In this document: piece by piece, positions 41,859 to 49,140 of the stretch | How the letters are laid out: each line of letters begins with the position of its first letter | Position numbering within the stretch: position 1 is the stretch's first letter | DNA from: Paraplanobispora siamensis | GTDB lineage: Bacteria > Actinomycetota > Actinomycetes > Streptosporangiales > Streptosporangiaceae | DNA: 64,000 bases | Reading direction: 5' to 3' | Assembly (NCBI RefSeq): GCF_016863175.1 | Contig: NZ_BOOJ01000058.1 | Location: 1-64,000 of the forward strand | Program-made: the position numbers and the translations under genes | Notes under the pieces: model-generated | The model's input: only the letters and a program-made list of their open reading frames with translations | Databases searched by the model: none | What the model was told of the DNA's origin: nothing

Positions 41859-43538
41859 ATGAACGACCATGTGGATGACACCGGTGTCGTCAGCGTGGTG
41901 GTGCTGGTGGCCTCAGCCGGAGGCATGGGGGCGCTGACCGCGGTGCTGCGGGCCCTTCCGGTCGATCTTCCGGTGAGCGTGCTGGTGCAGCAGCACCTGG
42001 GCGGCCACGGCAGCGCCTTGACGATGCTGCTGCACAAACGGACCGGGCGCGAGGTGGTCTGGGCGACCGACGGCGAGGAACTGCTGGCAGGACGGATCCT
42101 GGTGTGCCCTCCGCTGGCCCGTATGGAGGTGCTGCCGGACGGCACTGTGGCGCTGTTCGATCACAGGACGGGCGCGCTGGAGCATCCGCACGACGCGTTG
42201 TTCGCTTCGCTGGCCGATGCCGTCGGCGCGCGCGGGGTGGCCGTCGTGCTGAGCGGGATGGGGCGCGACGGCGCCGCGGGCGCCGCAGCGGTGCAGGCCG
42301 CGGGCGGGTTCGTCATCAGCCAGGACCCCGACAGCGCGGAGTACGCCTCGATGCCGACCGCCGCGGCGCCGATCGCCCATCTGGTGCTGCCGCTGGCCGA
42401 GATCGGCCCCATGATCGCGAACGTGGTGTACGGCCGGCCGTTGCCGCGACCGCGCTCCGAGATCGAGGCGACAGACTGGCTGTTTCGCGGATCGGGCGAG
42501 GTCGAGCGCCTGCTGCGGGCCGTGGACTGGGCCGCCACCCCGCTGGGGCCGGTGAGCAGGTGGCCCGAGGTGCTGCGCGCCATGGTGCGCACGACGCTGG
42601 ATTCCGGCTATCCGATGGCGGTCTGGTGGGGACCGGAGCTCATCCAGATCTACAACGACCGGTGGCGGCAGTTCCTCGGTACCACCAAGCACCCCCGGGC
42701 GCTGGCCGGCAGAGCCGCGCAGACCTGGCCGGAGCTGTGGTCGTTCGTCGGTCCGATGACGCAGGCCGTCCTGACCCGCGGGGAGTGCGCCGGCGGCGAG
42801 AACATGCCGATGCTGATGGAGCGCGACGGTCTGCTGGAGGAGGTCTTCGCCACCTTCACCTACTCGCCCATCACCGACGCCTCGGGCACGGTCGTCGGCG
42901 TGCACAACACGGCGCTGGACACCACAGCGACGATCGTGGGGGAGCGGCGGATGCGCACCCTGCGGGCGGTGGCGACCGCCACCGCGCAGGCGACGTCGCC
43001 GCAGCGTGCCTGCGTCCTGGCCGCGGAGGCCTTGGCCACCGAGCCCGCCGACGTGCCGTTCGCGCTGTTCTATCTGCTGGACCATCCACGCCGGCAGGCG
43101 CAACTGGCGGGCGCGGCCGGGCTGGCGGCCGGGTCGGCGCCCGCTCCGCACCTGATGAACCTGCGCAGCGGCGACATCGCCTGGCCACTGCCCGCCCTGC
43201 TGCGCGATGCAGCCGAAGGCACGGCCGGAAAGCGCGCCGGGTTGATGATCGACGATCTGACCGAGCGGTTCGGCGGCCTGCTGGCCCCGGTGCCCACGCC
43301 GCCCGGGGCGCACCCGCCGCACTCGGCCTTACATCCACCACCTCAGTATCCGGCATGGCTGTGGCAACGAGATCGGAAACCGTGGGCGGGTCGGCGGTGC
43401 GTAGTCATGACGGCGGCCTTCACGGGTGGTGATGGCGTTGAACGCCGCCGACAGCACCGGCGACGAACGGCGCCGCCCTCGCGTACAAGCCCTGTTCGAC
43501 CACCTCGACCACGAACGCGGCCAGGTCGGCGCGGGTGA
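41859..43538 (+). CDS. CheB-methylesterase-PAS-GAF hybrid protein, C-terminally truncated
   Basis: Starts at ATG 41859 (GGAGGATCGC). Residues 1-190: CheB catalytic domain with Ser in LVASAGGMGAL, His in VQQHLGGHGSA and Asp in LSGMGRDGAAGAAAV. Residues 205-360: PAS-like (ATDWLFRGSGEVERLLRAVD … QIYNDRWRQFLGTTKHPRAL). Residues 370-480: GAF-like (ALATEPADVPFALFYLLDHP). Normal relatives continue into a kinase. Here sequence turns to Pro/Arg-rich noise after PPGAHPPHSAL at about 43330, and the frame runs on to 43538 across the convergent gene. The kinase half is lost by deletion or rearrangement; whether the remnant works is unknown. Confidence 0.78.
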   Translation: MNDHVDDTGVVSVVVLVASAGGMGALTAVLRALPVDLPVSVLVQQHLGGHGSALTMLLHKRTGREVVWATDGEELLAGRILVCPPLARMEVLPDGTVALFDHRTGALEHPHDALFASLADAVGARGVAVVLSGMGRDGAAGAAAVQAAGGFVISQDPDSAEYASMPTAAAPIAHLVLPLAEIGPMIANVVYGRPLPRPRSEIEATDWLFRGSGEVERLLRAVDWAATPLGPVSRWPEVLRAMVRTTLDSGYPMAVWWGPELIQIYNDRWRQFLGTTKHPRALAGRAAQTWPELWSFVGPMTQAVLTRGECAGGENMPMLMERDGLLEEVFATFTYSPITDASGTVVGVHNTALDTTATIVGERRMRTLRAVATATAQATSPQRACVLAAEALATEPADVPFALFYLLDHPRRQAQLAGAAGLAAGSAPAPHLMNLRSGDIAWPLPALLRDAAEGTAGKRAGLMIDDLTERFGGLLAPVPTPPGAHPPHSALHPPPQYPAWLWQRDRKPWAGRRCVVMTAAFTGGDGVERRRQHRRRTAPPSRTSPVRPPRPRTRPGRRG

Positions 43539-44088
43539 TCGTGGTGCCGGGGACCGAACGGTGGGCGTGGTGGTCGATCCGGCCGGTGGGCGCGCCGTCG
43601 AGCAGGCGGGGCGGACGCACCAGCGTCCAGTCCAGGCCGCTGGCGAGCCAGACGGCCAGTTCGGCGGGCTTGTCGGCGACCGCTGCGCCGCCGAGCCTCT
43701 GGATGAGGAAACTGATGATCTTGGCTTGGCGGGACTTGTCGTCGCCTGGGGCGTCCACGCCGGCGCCGCTGATGCCCACGAATCGGCGAGGGCCGTGCTC
43801 ACTCATCAGCGCCACCAGCCGCTGGGCGGTGCGGGTGTGCAGATCGGCCTGGCGGCCGACCGGCCCGAGCGCGGAGACGACCGCCTCGGCGCCGTCGATC
43901 AATCGCTCCAGCGCACCCGCCTGCAGGACGTCACCGCTCTGGACGGTCAGGCCGTCGGCCGCCGCGGCGACCGACGGCAGTTTGGCGGGGGTGCGCACCA
44001 GCGCGGTGACGTGGTGGCCGCGCTGGAGCAGCCGGGCCAGCACGTGGGCACCGGTGCGGCCGGTGGCGCCGATGAGGGCGACGTTCAT
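43420..44088 (-). CDS. NAD(P)-binding atypical SDR
   Basis: 222 residues. Rossmann motif MNVALIGATGRTGAHVLARL; NADP-type Arg in TALVRTPAKLP; GDVLQAGALERLIDGAEAVV; VGISGAGVD. The type (NAD(P)H-binding, PF13460) includes flavin reductases and sugar-nucleotide epimerase relatives. It ends inside the tail of the truncated CheB frame, running convergent to it. Follows the NmrA-like gene, 48 bases after it, on the same strand, so the two may be co-transcribed. Confidence 0.82.
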   Translation of the reverse strand: MNVALIGATGRTGAHVLARLLQRGHHVTALVRTPAKLPSVAAAADGLTVQSGDVLQAGALERLIDGAEAVVSALGPVGRQADLHTRTAQRLVALMSEHGPRRFVGISGAGVDAPGDDKSRQAKIISFLIQRLGGAAVADKPAELAVWLASGLDWTLVRPPRLLDGAPTGRIDHHAHRSVPGTTITRADLAAFVVEVVEQGLYARAAPFVAGAVGGVQRHHHP

Positions 44089-44136
44089 CCGTGTTCTCCT
44101 GCGGGCGGCCCCGAAAGGGGTGCGGGGGCGAAAGGG

Positions 44137-45039
44137 TCAGGTTCCGGGACGCGTCCAGGCGGCGCGCTCCCGGTGGGCGAAGGCGGAGAAATCGATCGGG
44201 TCGCGGCCCAGTACGGCGCGCACGTCGTCGGTCAGGCCGGCGGCCAGGCCGAGCCGCGCGGTGGTGTAGATCGCGGCGGTCACCGCGACCATGGGCCAGG
44301 ACATGCGCAGGGCGGTGCGGGCGTGGCGGGCGTAGGCGGCCAGATGAGGCCGGGTGTAGCGGATCGGCCGGTCGAGCTCGCGGGTGAGGATGTGGGCGAC
44401 CTGCTCATAGGTCAGCGCCCGCGGGCCGGTCACCGTCCAGGCCCGGCCGGCGTGCGCGGCCGGATCGCGCAGCGCGGCCGCGGCGACCGCGCCCACGTCT
44501 TCGGCGTCGACGAAGGCGGTGGCGCCGCTGCCGGCCGGGACCATGATCACATCGTGGTCGCGGATGTCGGATGCGTGGGTGGACGACAGGTTCTGGCAGA
44601 AGAACGAGGGCCGGATGAACGTCCAGGCCATGTCCGAGGCGCGCAGCCACTTCTCGACGGCTGCGTGCGGTACCAGACGGTTGTGTTCGGCGCCCTGCAG
44701 CGACAGGAACACCACATGCCGCACGCCGGCTTCCCGGGCGGCGGCCACGGCGGGGATCAGGTCACGGCGCACGTCGGCGATGGCCGGCGGGCGGAGCAGG
44801 AACATCGTCTCGACACCGGTGAAGGCCGCCGGCCAGCTCGCCGGATCGGCGAAATCGAAGGCCACCTGCTGTACGGAATCCGATCCGTCCATGCTGCCTG
44901 CGCCGGCGGGGTGCGGGTGGGAGGCGGTGAGCTCGGCCGGGCGGCGCGCCAGGCGCACCGGTGCTCCCGTCTCGATCAGCTGTCGGGTGACGACACGGCC
45001 GATGGTGCCGCTCGCCCCCGTTATGAGGATCTGGCTCAT
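44137..45039 (-). CDS. NmrA-like NAD(P)-binding protein
   Basis: 300 residues from ATG 45039, with GGAGGGCGGG upstream. Motif ILITGASGTIGRVVTRQLIE, then AFDFADPASWPAAFTGVETM FLLRPPA, VVFLSLQGAEHNRLVPHAAV EKWL, and WTFIRPSFFCQNLSS. This is the NmrA/quinone-oxidoreductase-2-like type, which binds NAD(P) and reports redox state or reduces quinones. Divergent from a MarR gene with twin operators between, so it is probably under MarR control. Confidence 0.85.
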   Translation of the reverse strand: MSQILITGASGTIGRVVTRQLIETGAPVRLARRPAELTASHPHPAGAGSMDGSDSVQQVAFDFADPASWPAAFTGVETMFLLRPPAIADVRRDLIPAVAAAREAGVRHVVFLSLQGAEHNRLVPHAAVEKWLRASDMAWTFIRPSFFCQNLSSTHASDIRDHDVIMVPAGSGATAFVDAEDVGAVAAAALRDPAAHAGRAWTVTGPRALTYEQVAHILTRELDRPIRYTRPHLAAYARHARTALRMSWPMVAVTAAIYTTARLGLAAGLTDDVRAVLGRDPIDFSAFAHRERAAWTRPGT

Positions 45040-45070
45040 CCCGCCCTCCAACCTTTCGACGTGCAACATT

Positions 45071-45106
45071 TGTATTATACATACGTGGCGACGTTTGTAT
45101 AGTACA
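45071..45106. promoter_or_regulatory. Twin MarR operators
   Basis: TGTATTATACA (45071-45081, perfect) and TGTATAGTACA (45096-45106, near-perfect) lie 25 bp apart, centre to centre, so on the same helix face only roughly. They are AT-rich islands in a GC-rich region, directly upstream of the MarR start at 45113 and 32 bases from the divergent NmrA start. Confidence 0.75.
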
Positions 45107-45112
45107 CCTGTG

Positions 45113-45622
45113 ATGGCGGACGACATGCCCGACAGCCCGATCTCCCCGGCCGATCCCGTCGACCGGCTCGACCGCGCCCTGCTGGCGCTGCGGCGGTTTT
45201 TCGAGGCCCCCGCCGCGGTTCCCGACGGTGACCGGCGCGTGGAGCTGTCGACCCTGCTCATCGTCGATGCCGTGGCCACCGGCATCCCGGACGGCGACTC
45301 CGGCGGGATCAGCATCGGCGTGGTGGCGCGGGCGCTGGCCGTCAGCCCTTCGACCGCCAGCCGCCTGGTCGATCGCGCCGTGGCCCACCGGGTGGTGGTA
45401 CGGCAGAGCTCGGCTGCCAGCCGGCGCCACACCGTGCTGACCCTCACCGACGCCGGCCGCGCTCTGCACGAGCGCGCCCGTGCCTACCGCACCGATCGCC
45501 TGCAGACTCTGCTGCACGGCTGGAGCCCCGAAGAGCGCGAGACCTTCGCCGAGTTGATGACCCGCTTCGCCGCTGCGGCCGGCCGGACTCCGCCGCGCCC
45601 GCAGGAGCCTTCGAACCGGTGA
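45113..45622 (+). CDS. MarR-family transcriptional regulator
   Basis: 169 residues from ATG 45113 (GTG 45110 also possible). Winged helix: ISIGVVARALAVSPSTASRL VDRAVAHRVVVRQSSA, wing ASRRHTVLTLTDAGRALHER. Its start is 6 bases after an operator copy, which suggests a leaderless transcript and self-repression. It should control the divergent NmrA-like and SDR genes. Confidence 0.88.
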   Translation: MADDMPDSPISPADPVDRLDRALLALRRFFEAPAAVPDGDRRVELSTLLIVDAVATGIPDGDSGGISIGVVARALAVSPSTASRLVDRAVAHRVVVRQSSAASRRHTVLTLTDAGRALHERARAYRTDRLQTLLHGWSPEERETFAELMTRFAAAAGRTPPRPQEPSNR

Positions 45623-45750
45623 CAGCCCATCGAAGCCGATGGAGGGCTCAGTCCCGGTCGTATGGCACCGGTCAGAGGATGCGATCCGTCACCTCTGCGC
45701 CGTCGGCGGCCGTCGGGGTGTTCCGGCTTCTCCGGCCCGGCGGGGGCGTG

Positions 45751-46152
45751 TCAGGACCTCTCGGGCGGGCCGAGCAGGTCCCATCGGTTGCCGGCGATGT
45801 CGGTGAACACGGCGATCCGCCCGTACGGCTGGTCCCGCGGCGCGGTGACGAACACGACGCCGGCCGCTGTCATCCGCCGGTAGGCGGCTTCGAAGTCGTC
45901 CACCCGCAGGAAGAACCCCACCCGCCCGGCGACCTGGTTCCCGACGGCGCCGGCCTGGCGTTCGCCGTCCGCACGGGCGAGCAGGATGCCGGTTCCGCCT
46001 CCGGGCGGCCGCACGACGACCCACCGCTTCGGGCGCCCGTCGTTCGTCAGCGACGGTGAGTCTTCGACCAGGTCGAAGCCCAGGGCCTCGACGAAGAACG
46101 TGATCGCCCTGTCGTAGTCGTCCACGACGATCGTCACAAGATCGATCCGCAT
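45751..46152 (-). CDS. VOC-family (glyoxalase-like) protein
   Basis: 133 residues. Motifs: IDLVTIVVDDYDRAITFFVE ALGFDLVEDSPSL, WVVVRPPGGGTGILLARADG, VGFFLRVDDFEAAYRRM, and FTDIAGNRWDLLGPPE. The metal ligands expected in glyoxalase-type proteins are only partly present, so it may be a resistance or binding protein. The ATG lacks a strong ribosome site. Stands alone. Confidence 0.8.
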   Translation of the reverse strand: MRIDLVTIVVDDYDRAITFFVEALGFDLVEDSPSLTNDGRPKRWVVVRPPGGGTGILLARADGERQAGAVGNQVAGRVGFFLRVDDFEAAYRRMTAAGVVFVTAPRDQPYGRIAVFTDIAGNRWDLLGPPERS

Positions 46153-46186
46153 CTGATCATCGTAAGGCCTGTCGCAGGGCAGTCCC

Positions 46187-46930
46187 CTAAAGGGACTGTG
46201 CAAACAACAGGCTTCCGGTCATGGAGCCCAGGGCAGCCGTACCACTTCGATCGGGTCGCCGCCACGTTGCGCGAGGTCGGCCCGGCGTAGCCGCTTCCAG
46301 CCGGGGCCGGGGTACTCGGTTGCGGGGGACACGGGCTCGCCGTCCACCCGCCGGTGGCGCTGTCGATCGGCCGGTCGGGCCTGGAATTGGTGCGGGCCAT
46401 GCTGCGCGACAACGGCGCCTGGTGCCGCCTGGAGGCGGCGGGCCGCTTCTTCGTCCATGTCGGCTACGACCAGTACGTCTATGTGGGCAGCATCGATCCA
46501 TGCGAGCAGGCCCGAGAGCGCACCCGCGCCCTCGGACTGTTTCCCGAACGAATCGGCGCTTGTATTCACCGTCGCGGATGTAGATCGGCTCATCGAGTTC
46601 CTCGATTCCGCCGACGTGGGAAAGTTCGAACACGCGCCGGCCATGGCGGCTGAGCTCCTCCGCGGACGAGGCTTGCCCGCCGCTGAGGAGAAGCACATGG
46701 GACCGGCCGGGTGCGTGCGACGTGATCCAAACCCGCTGCGCAGGGCCCACGGGATCGTATGATCGCATAGCGGTTCGAAAGTCGCACGTCTGTATCGTCT
46801 CCGCGGGGAAGCCCAGACGTCGGGCCACTTCATGGCCATCTTCGATGCTGACCCACTGGGCGCCGAACCGTATGTCGAGCCCGTGTGCCGCCAGAAGACG
46901 TAGTTGATTTTCGGCAGGAAAAAGAGTCAT
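46187..46930 (-). CDS. Hypothetical protein, C-terminal part probably frameshifted
   Basis: From ATG 46930 the first 130 residues look like a real protein (ENQLRLLAAHGLDIRFGAQW, VARRLGFPAETIQTCDF, VWITSHAPGRSHVLLLSGG, ELDEPIYIRDGEYKRRF). After about 46540 this frame becomes Arg/Pro-rich nonsense. Another minus frame then looks protein-like near its end (EYPGPGWKRLRRADL, PIEVVRLPWAP). Meanwhile the plus strand over 46354-46560 also looks coding. I keep the minus gene with an uncertain 3' end. Family unknown. Confidence 0.4.
   Translation of the reverse strand: MTLFPAENQLRLLAAHGLDIRFGAQWVSIEDGHEVARRLGFPAETIQTCDFRTAMRSYDPVGPAQRVWITSHAPGRSHVLLLSGGQASSAEELSRHGRRVFELSHVGGIEELDEPIYIRDGEYKRRFVRETVRGRGCALGPARMDRCCPHRRTGRSRHGRRSGPPPPGGTRRRCRAAWPAPIPGPTGRSTAPPAGGRRARVPRNRVPRPRLEAATPGRPRATWRRPDRSGTAALGSMTGSLLFAQSL
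46354..46653 (+). CDS. Possible small protein, opposing the gene above
   Basis: The plus frame reads MALSIGRSGLELVRAMLRDN GAWCRLEAAGRFFVHV, then GYDQYVYVGSIDPCEQARER TRALGLFPERI. This has the balance of a real beta-alpha protein, whereas its C-terminal 30 residues become basic noise. No ribosome site. It may be the 3' end of a displaced gene, left here when the region was rearranged. Confidence 0.35.
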   Translation: MALSIGRSGLELVRAMLRDNGAWCRLEAAGRFFVHVGYDQYVYVGSIDPCEQARERTRALGLFPERIGACIHRRGCRSAHRVPRFRRRGKVRTRAGHGG

Positions 46931-46963
46931 GAGTTATCTGAATTCTGTTGTGTCAGGATCGAA

Positions 46964-47003
46964 AAGAAGGGCGAGAGGCGACGGTGCGCTTCTCGCCCTT
47001 CTT
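46964..47003. terminator. 13-bp hairpin terminator after the CPBP gene
   Basis: AAGAAGGGCGAGA (46964-46976) and TCTCGCCCTTCTT (46991-47003) pair perfectly around 14 bases. Read on the minus strand it follows the CPBP protease gene by about 70 bases. The A/T-rich ends of the stem give it a usable T-run on both strands, so it could stop transcription both ways. Confidence 0.75.
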
Positions 47004-47071
47004 CGTGACTTGTCTTTCGTCAATATGCAGACGCATTCGGCCGGCGGAGGGCGCCCTTCATCTGGGCGGTC

Positions 47072-47887
47072 TCACATCGAGTAGGCGCCGGAGGCGAGGG
47101 CGATGACGCCGGTCACGGTCATCAGGAGCGCCGAGCCGGGGTGCATGATGATCGAGATGCGGATGTCCTGCTTCCTCCAGGCGAGCCAGACGCCCGGGTA
47201 GAGGAAGACGAGCTTCGACAGGACCGTCCAGGGCGCCCAGAAGTGGTACACCGAGAAGAGGAAGGTGTTGAAGAACGGGGCCCACCTGCCGAGCTGCGGA
47301 AGGCGGGGCAGCAGGAAGCCGCGGAAGTAGTACTCCTCGAGCAGGGGCAGGGCGAAGCCGGTGAACGGCGCGCAGATGAGCAGTGTGGTGAGCACGCGCT
47401 CCTGGGAGTAGCCCTGGAGATAGGCCGTGCCTTCGGGGCCGGCGCCCTGATAGTCCACCCAGGTGAACAACCAGTCGTAGACGACGGCGTCCAGCGGGGT
47501 CAGCGCGAGCGAGACCGCGGTCATCCACACCAGGCACGCGGCCCCGAGCCAGAAGACCTTGCCGCGCGAGAGCGGCCTGTCGCGGTAGCGGACGACGCCC
47601 TTCATCGTGAAGCGGCCGGTCTGCTTCCTGCCCAGCCACAGCAGGAACAGCTGGAGCGGGAAGAGCACAACCGCAAGGGCGACGGCCCAGGCCATGAAGA
47701 TCGGGAAGTCCATCGCCCGGACCAGGGGAGCGGCGACGAACGCGTAGACGGCGACAATAAGCGCGCCGGGCACCAGGTGCAGTGCGACGGAGAACGGGAC
47801 GGAGTGACGGTCGGCGAGGAGCTTGGCGACGAAGCCTGTCGGCTGGGCGTCTCGGGGGTCGGCCGGGGGCCGCGTTGCGGTGTCCAT
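47072..47887 (-). CDS. CPBP-family intramembrane metalloprotease (CAAX/Abi type)
   Basis: 271 residues from ATG 47887, with about seven TM helices. Active-site motif: ALPLLEEYYFRGFLLPRLPQ (EExxxR), followed by FLFSVYHFWAPW (His) and IIMHPGS. In bacteria these confer bacteriocin self-immunity or process small proteins. The small secreted-type gene at 48176 is close by on the other strand, so an immunity role is possible but unproven. Confidence 0.85.
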   Translation of the reverse strand: MDTATRPPADPRDAQPTGFVAKLLADRHSVPFSVALHLVPGALIVAVYAFVAAPLVRAMDFPIFMAWAVALAVVLFPLQLFLLWLGRKQTGRFTMKGVVRYRDRPLSRGKVFWLGAACLVWMTAVSLALTPLDAVVYDWLFTWVDYQGAGPEGTAYLQGYSQERVLTTLLICAPFTGFALPLLEEYYFRGFLLPRLPQLGRWAPFFNTFLFSVYHFWAPWTVLSKLVFLYPGVWLAWRKQDIRISIIMHPGSALLMTVTGVIALASGAYSM

Positions 47888-48030
47888 GCCGAGAACTGTG
47901 GCCCTGAGGCCTAACACGGACCTGACACCGCTCTGATACGGCTTCGAGCCACCTGAAAGGCGCAGGTCACCGAGTCCGGTAAGAGTGTCGACCGGCATCG
48001 CCGGCAACGAGTCCGCGCGACCCGCTGACA

Positions 48031-48094
48031 GCGGGCGGATCAGGCGGCGGGCGGATCAGGCAGCGAGCGGATCAGGCAGCGAGCGGATCAGGGC
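48031..48094. repeat. Four tandem 16-bp repeats
   Basis: Units at 48031, 48047, 48063 and 48079, consensus GCGRGCGGATCAGGCR. Units differ at one or two bases. They lie 82 bases upstream of the gene at 48176 and 144 bases from the divergent CPBP start, so they could be a multi-site operator. Confidence 0.75.
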
Positions 48095-48175
48095 GGCGCC
48101 CGCCGAATTACACCTGCGACAGCCGACATTTCCTGAAATAGTCGGAGAAAGCTTTTCTCGTTCCGGTAGGAGATT

Positions 48176-48556
48176 ATGCACGAAGAACAGCATCCCACTA
48201 CAGGCGGTGACGGCCGCCTCCCCGAGACCTACGACGAATTCATCGCCCATCCCATGGCCCGCAGACGCTCGATCTACGCTCGGCTCTCATCGCGGACGCG
48301 CAGCCGGCTTTGGCTGGAGCAGCTGTCCCGATACCGCGCCACGCACACCGAGCTGACGGCAGAGCAGCGGCGCATCCTCGACGACGTCGAAGTGATCATC
48401 CGCGACGAGGAGACCTTCGCGCCCGGCAGCCCCCCAGGGCCGGAACTGGACCGGATCGGCCGGGCCGCCGTCACCGCGTTCGGCGGAGACGAGGCCCGCA
48501 GGCTCCTGGCCACTCTCGGACCCGAGGAAGCCGGCGGAACATGCGGAATCAGATGA
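48176..48556 (+). CDS. Small protein resembling bacteriocin fulvocin C-related proteins
   Basis: 126 residues. Core: ETYDEFIAHPMARRRSIYAR LSSRTRSRLWLEQLSRYRAT then LTAEQRRILDDVEVIIRDEE TFA. The pattern of RRxxxARLxxxxRSxLWxExLxRY, later L..EQRxxLDxxxxxxxxxTFA, is that of fulvocin C-related proteins, whose members are small and often end in Cys. This one ends GGTCGIR. No signal peptide is seen. The ATG has GGTAGG upstream. It sits between a CPBP protease gene and a fatty-acyl operon. Family call is from memory of the pattern. Confidence 0.5.
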   Translation: MHEEQHPTTGGDGRLPETYDEFIAHPMARRRSIYARLSSRTRSRLWLEQLSRYRATHTELTAEQRRILDDVEVIIRDEETFAPGSPPGPELDRIGRAAVTAFGGDEARRLLATLGPEEAGGTCGIR

Positions 48557-48864
48557 TCAAGGATGATCTGCCCACCCGAGGACGCGACTCCTGCGCAGGA
48601 TGACGTCCTCGACGTCCCGTGGACGATTTTGATTCATCATTCGCCGGATGCCGTTCCGGAGCGTTTGTCCGATGGTTTTATCGCTGGATACCAGTATGCA
48701 CGGGACAACGCCGTACGGCCACCCCTATGACAATTCCAAACCGGGCGTTCGCGCAGGCAGAGGCGGATGTCGTCTAGGGGTCGCATTTGTTAGGGGTTGG
48801 AACGGCTAAATTCCCTGGTTACGTTGGCCTCGCTCACCGCATGGCACTTGGAATGGGGTTATCA
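48557..48864. promoter_or_regulatory. Promoter region of the acyl carrier/FAAL operon, with TAGGGGT half-sites
   Basis: No gene. TAGGGGT stands at 48775-48781 and 48791-48797 (16-bp period), and its complement ACCCCTA at 48721-48727. Repeated heptamers of this kind are typical targets of SARP or LuxR pathway regulators. They lie 70-140 bases before the ACP start. A pathway regulator gene is not present nearby. Confidence 0.5.
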
Positions 48865-49140
48865 ATGGCAGGCCAACTCACGCACCAGGCGGTTTCCCAT
48901 GCCCTGAAAGGCATCGTGGCCCGCGTACTCCAGATTCCCGAGAGCACCATCACCGACGACGCCAGGATCACCGACCTGAGCCTCGTCGAGTCCATCAAGC
49001 TGCTGCGGATCGCCGGGCGGATCGAGCGCACGTTCGGCATCGAGCTCGACAACGAGGTGCTGTTCCGCACCGGGACCCTGAGCGAGATCGCCGACGAGAT
49101 CCACCGGCTATGCGTACAGGAACAGGAGAAAGTCGCTTGA
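48865..49140 (+). CDS. Acyl carrier protein
   Basis: 91 residues from ATG 48865; earlier in-frame starts (48787, 48841) would add non-conserved residues. The carrier motif is ITDLSLVESIKLLRIAGRIE, where Ser43 aligns to the phosphopantetheine attachment site of DSL, with Glu in place of the usual Asp. It is followed by RTFGIELDNEVLFRTGTLSE. The protein would be charged by the next gene's FAAL and carry the acyl chain through the pathway. Confidence 0.85.
   Translation: MAGQLTHQAVSHALKGIVARVLQIPESTITDDARITDLSLVESIKLLRIAGRIERTFGIELDNEVLFRTGTLSEIADEIHRLCVQEQEKVA

Noticed and set aside
43331-43538. C-terminal 70 residues of the CheB-PAS-GAF frame as real protein
   Set aside because: Sequence turns to Pro/Arg noise and overlaps a well-supported convergent gene; kept only because the frame has no earlier stop.
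48031-48094. CRISPR array
   Set aside because: Four 16-bp units are directly adjacent with no spacers, and there are no cas genes.
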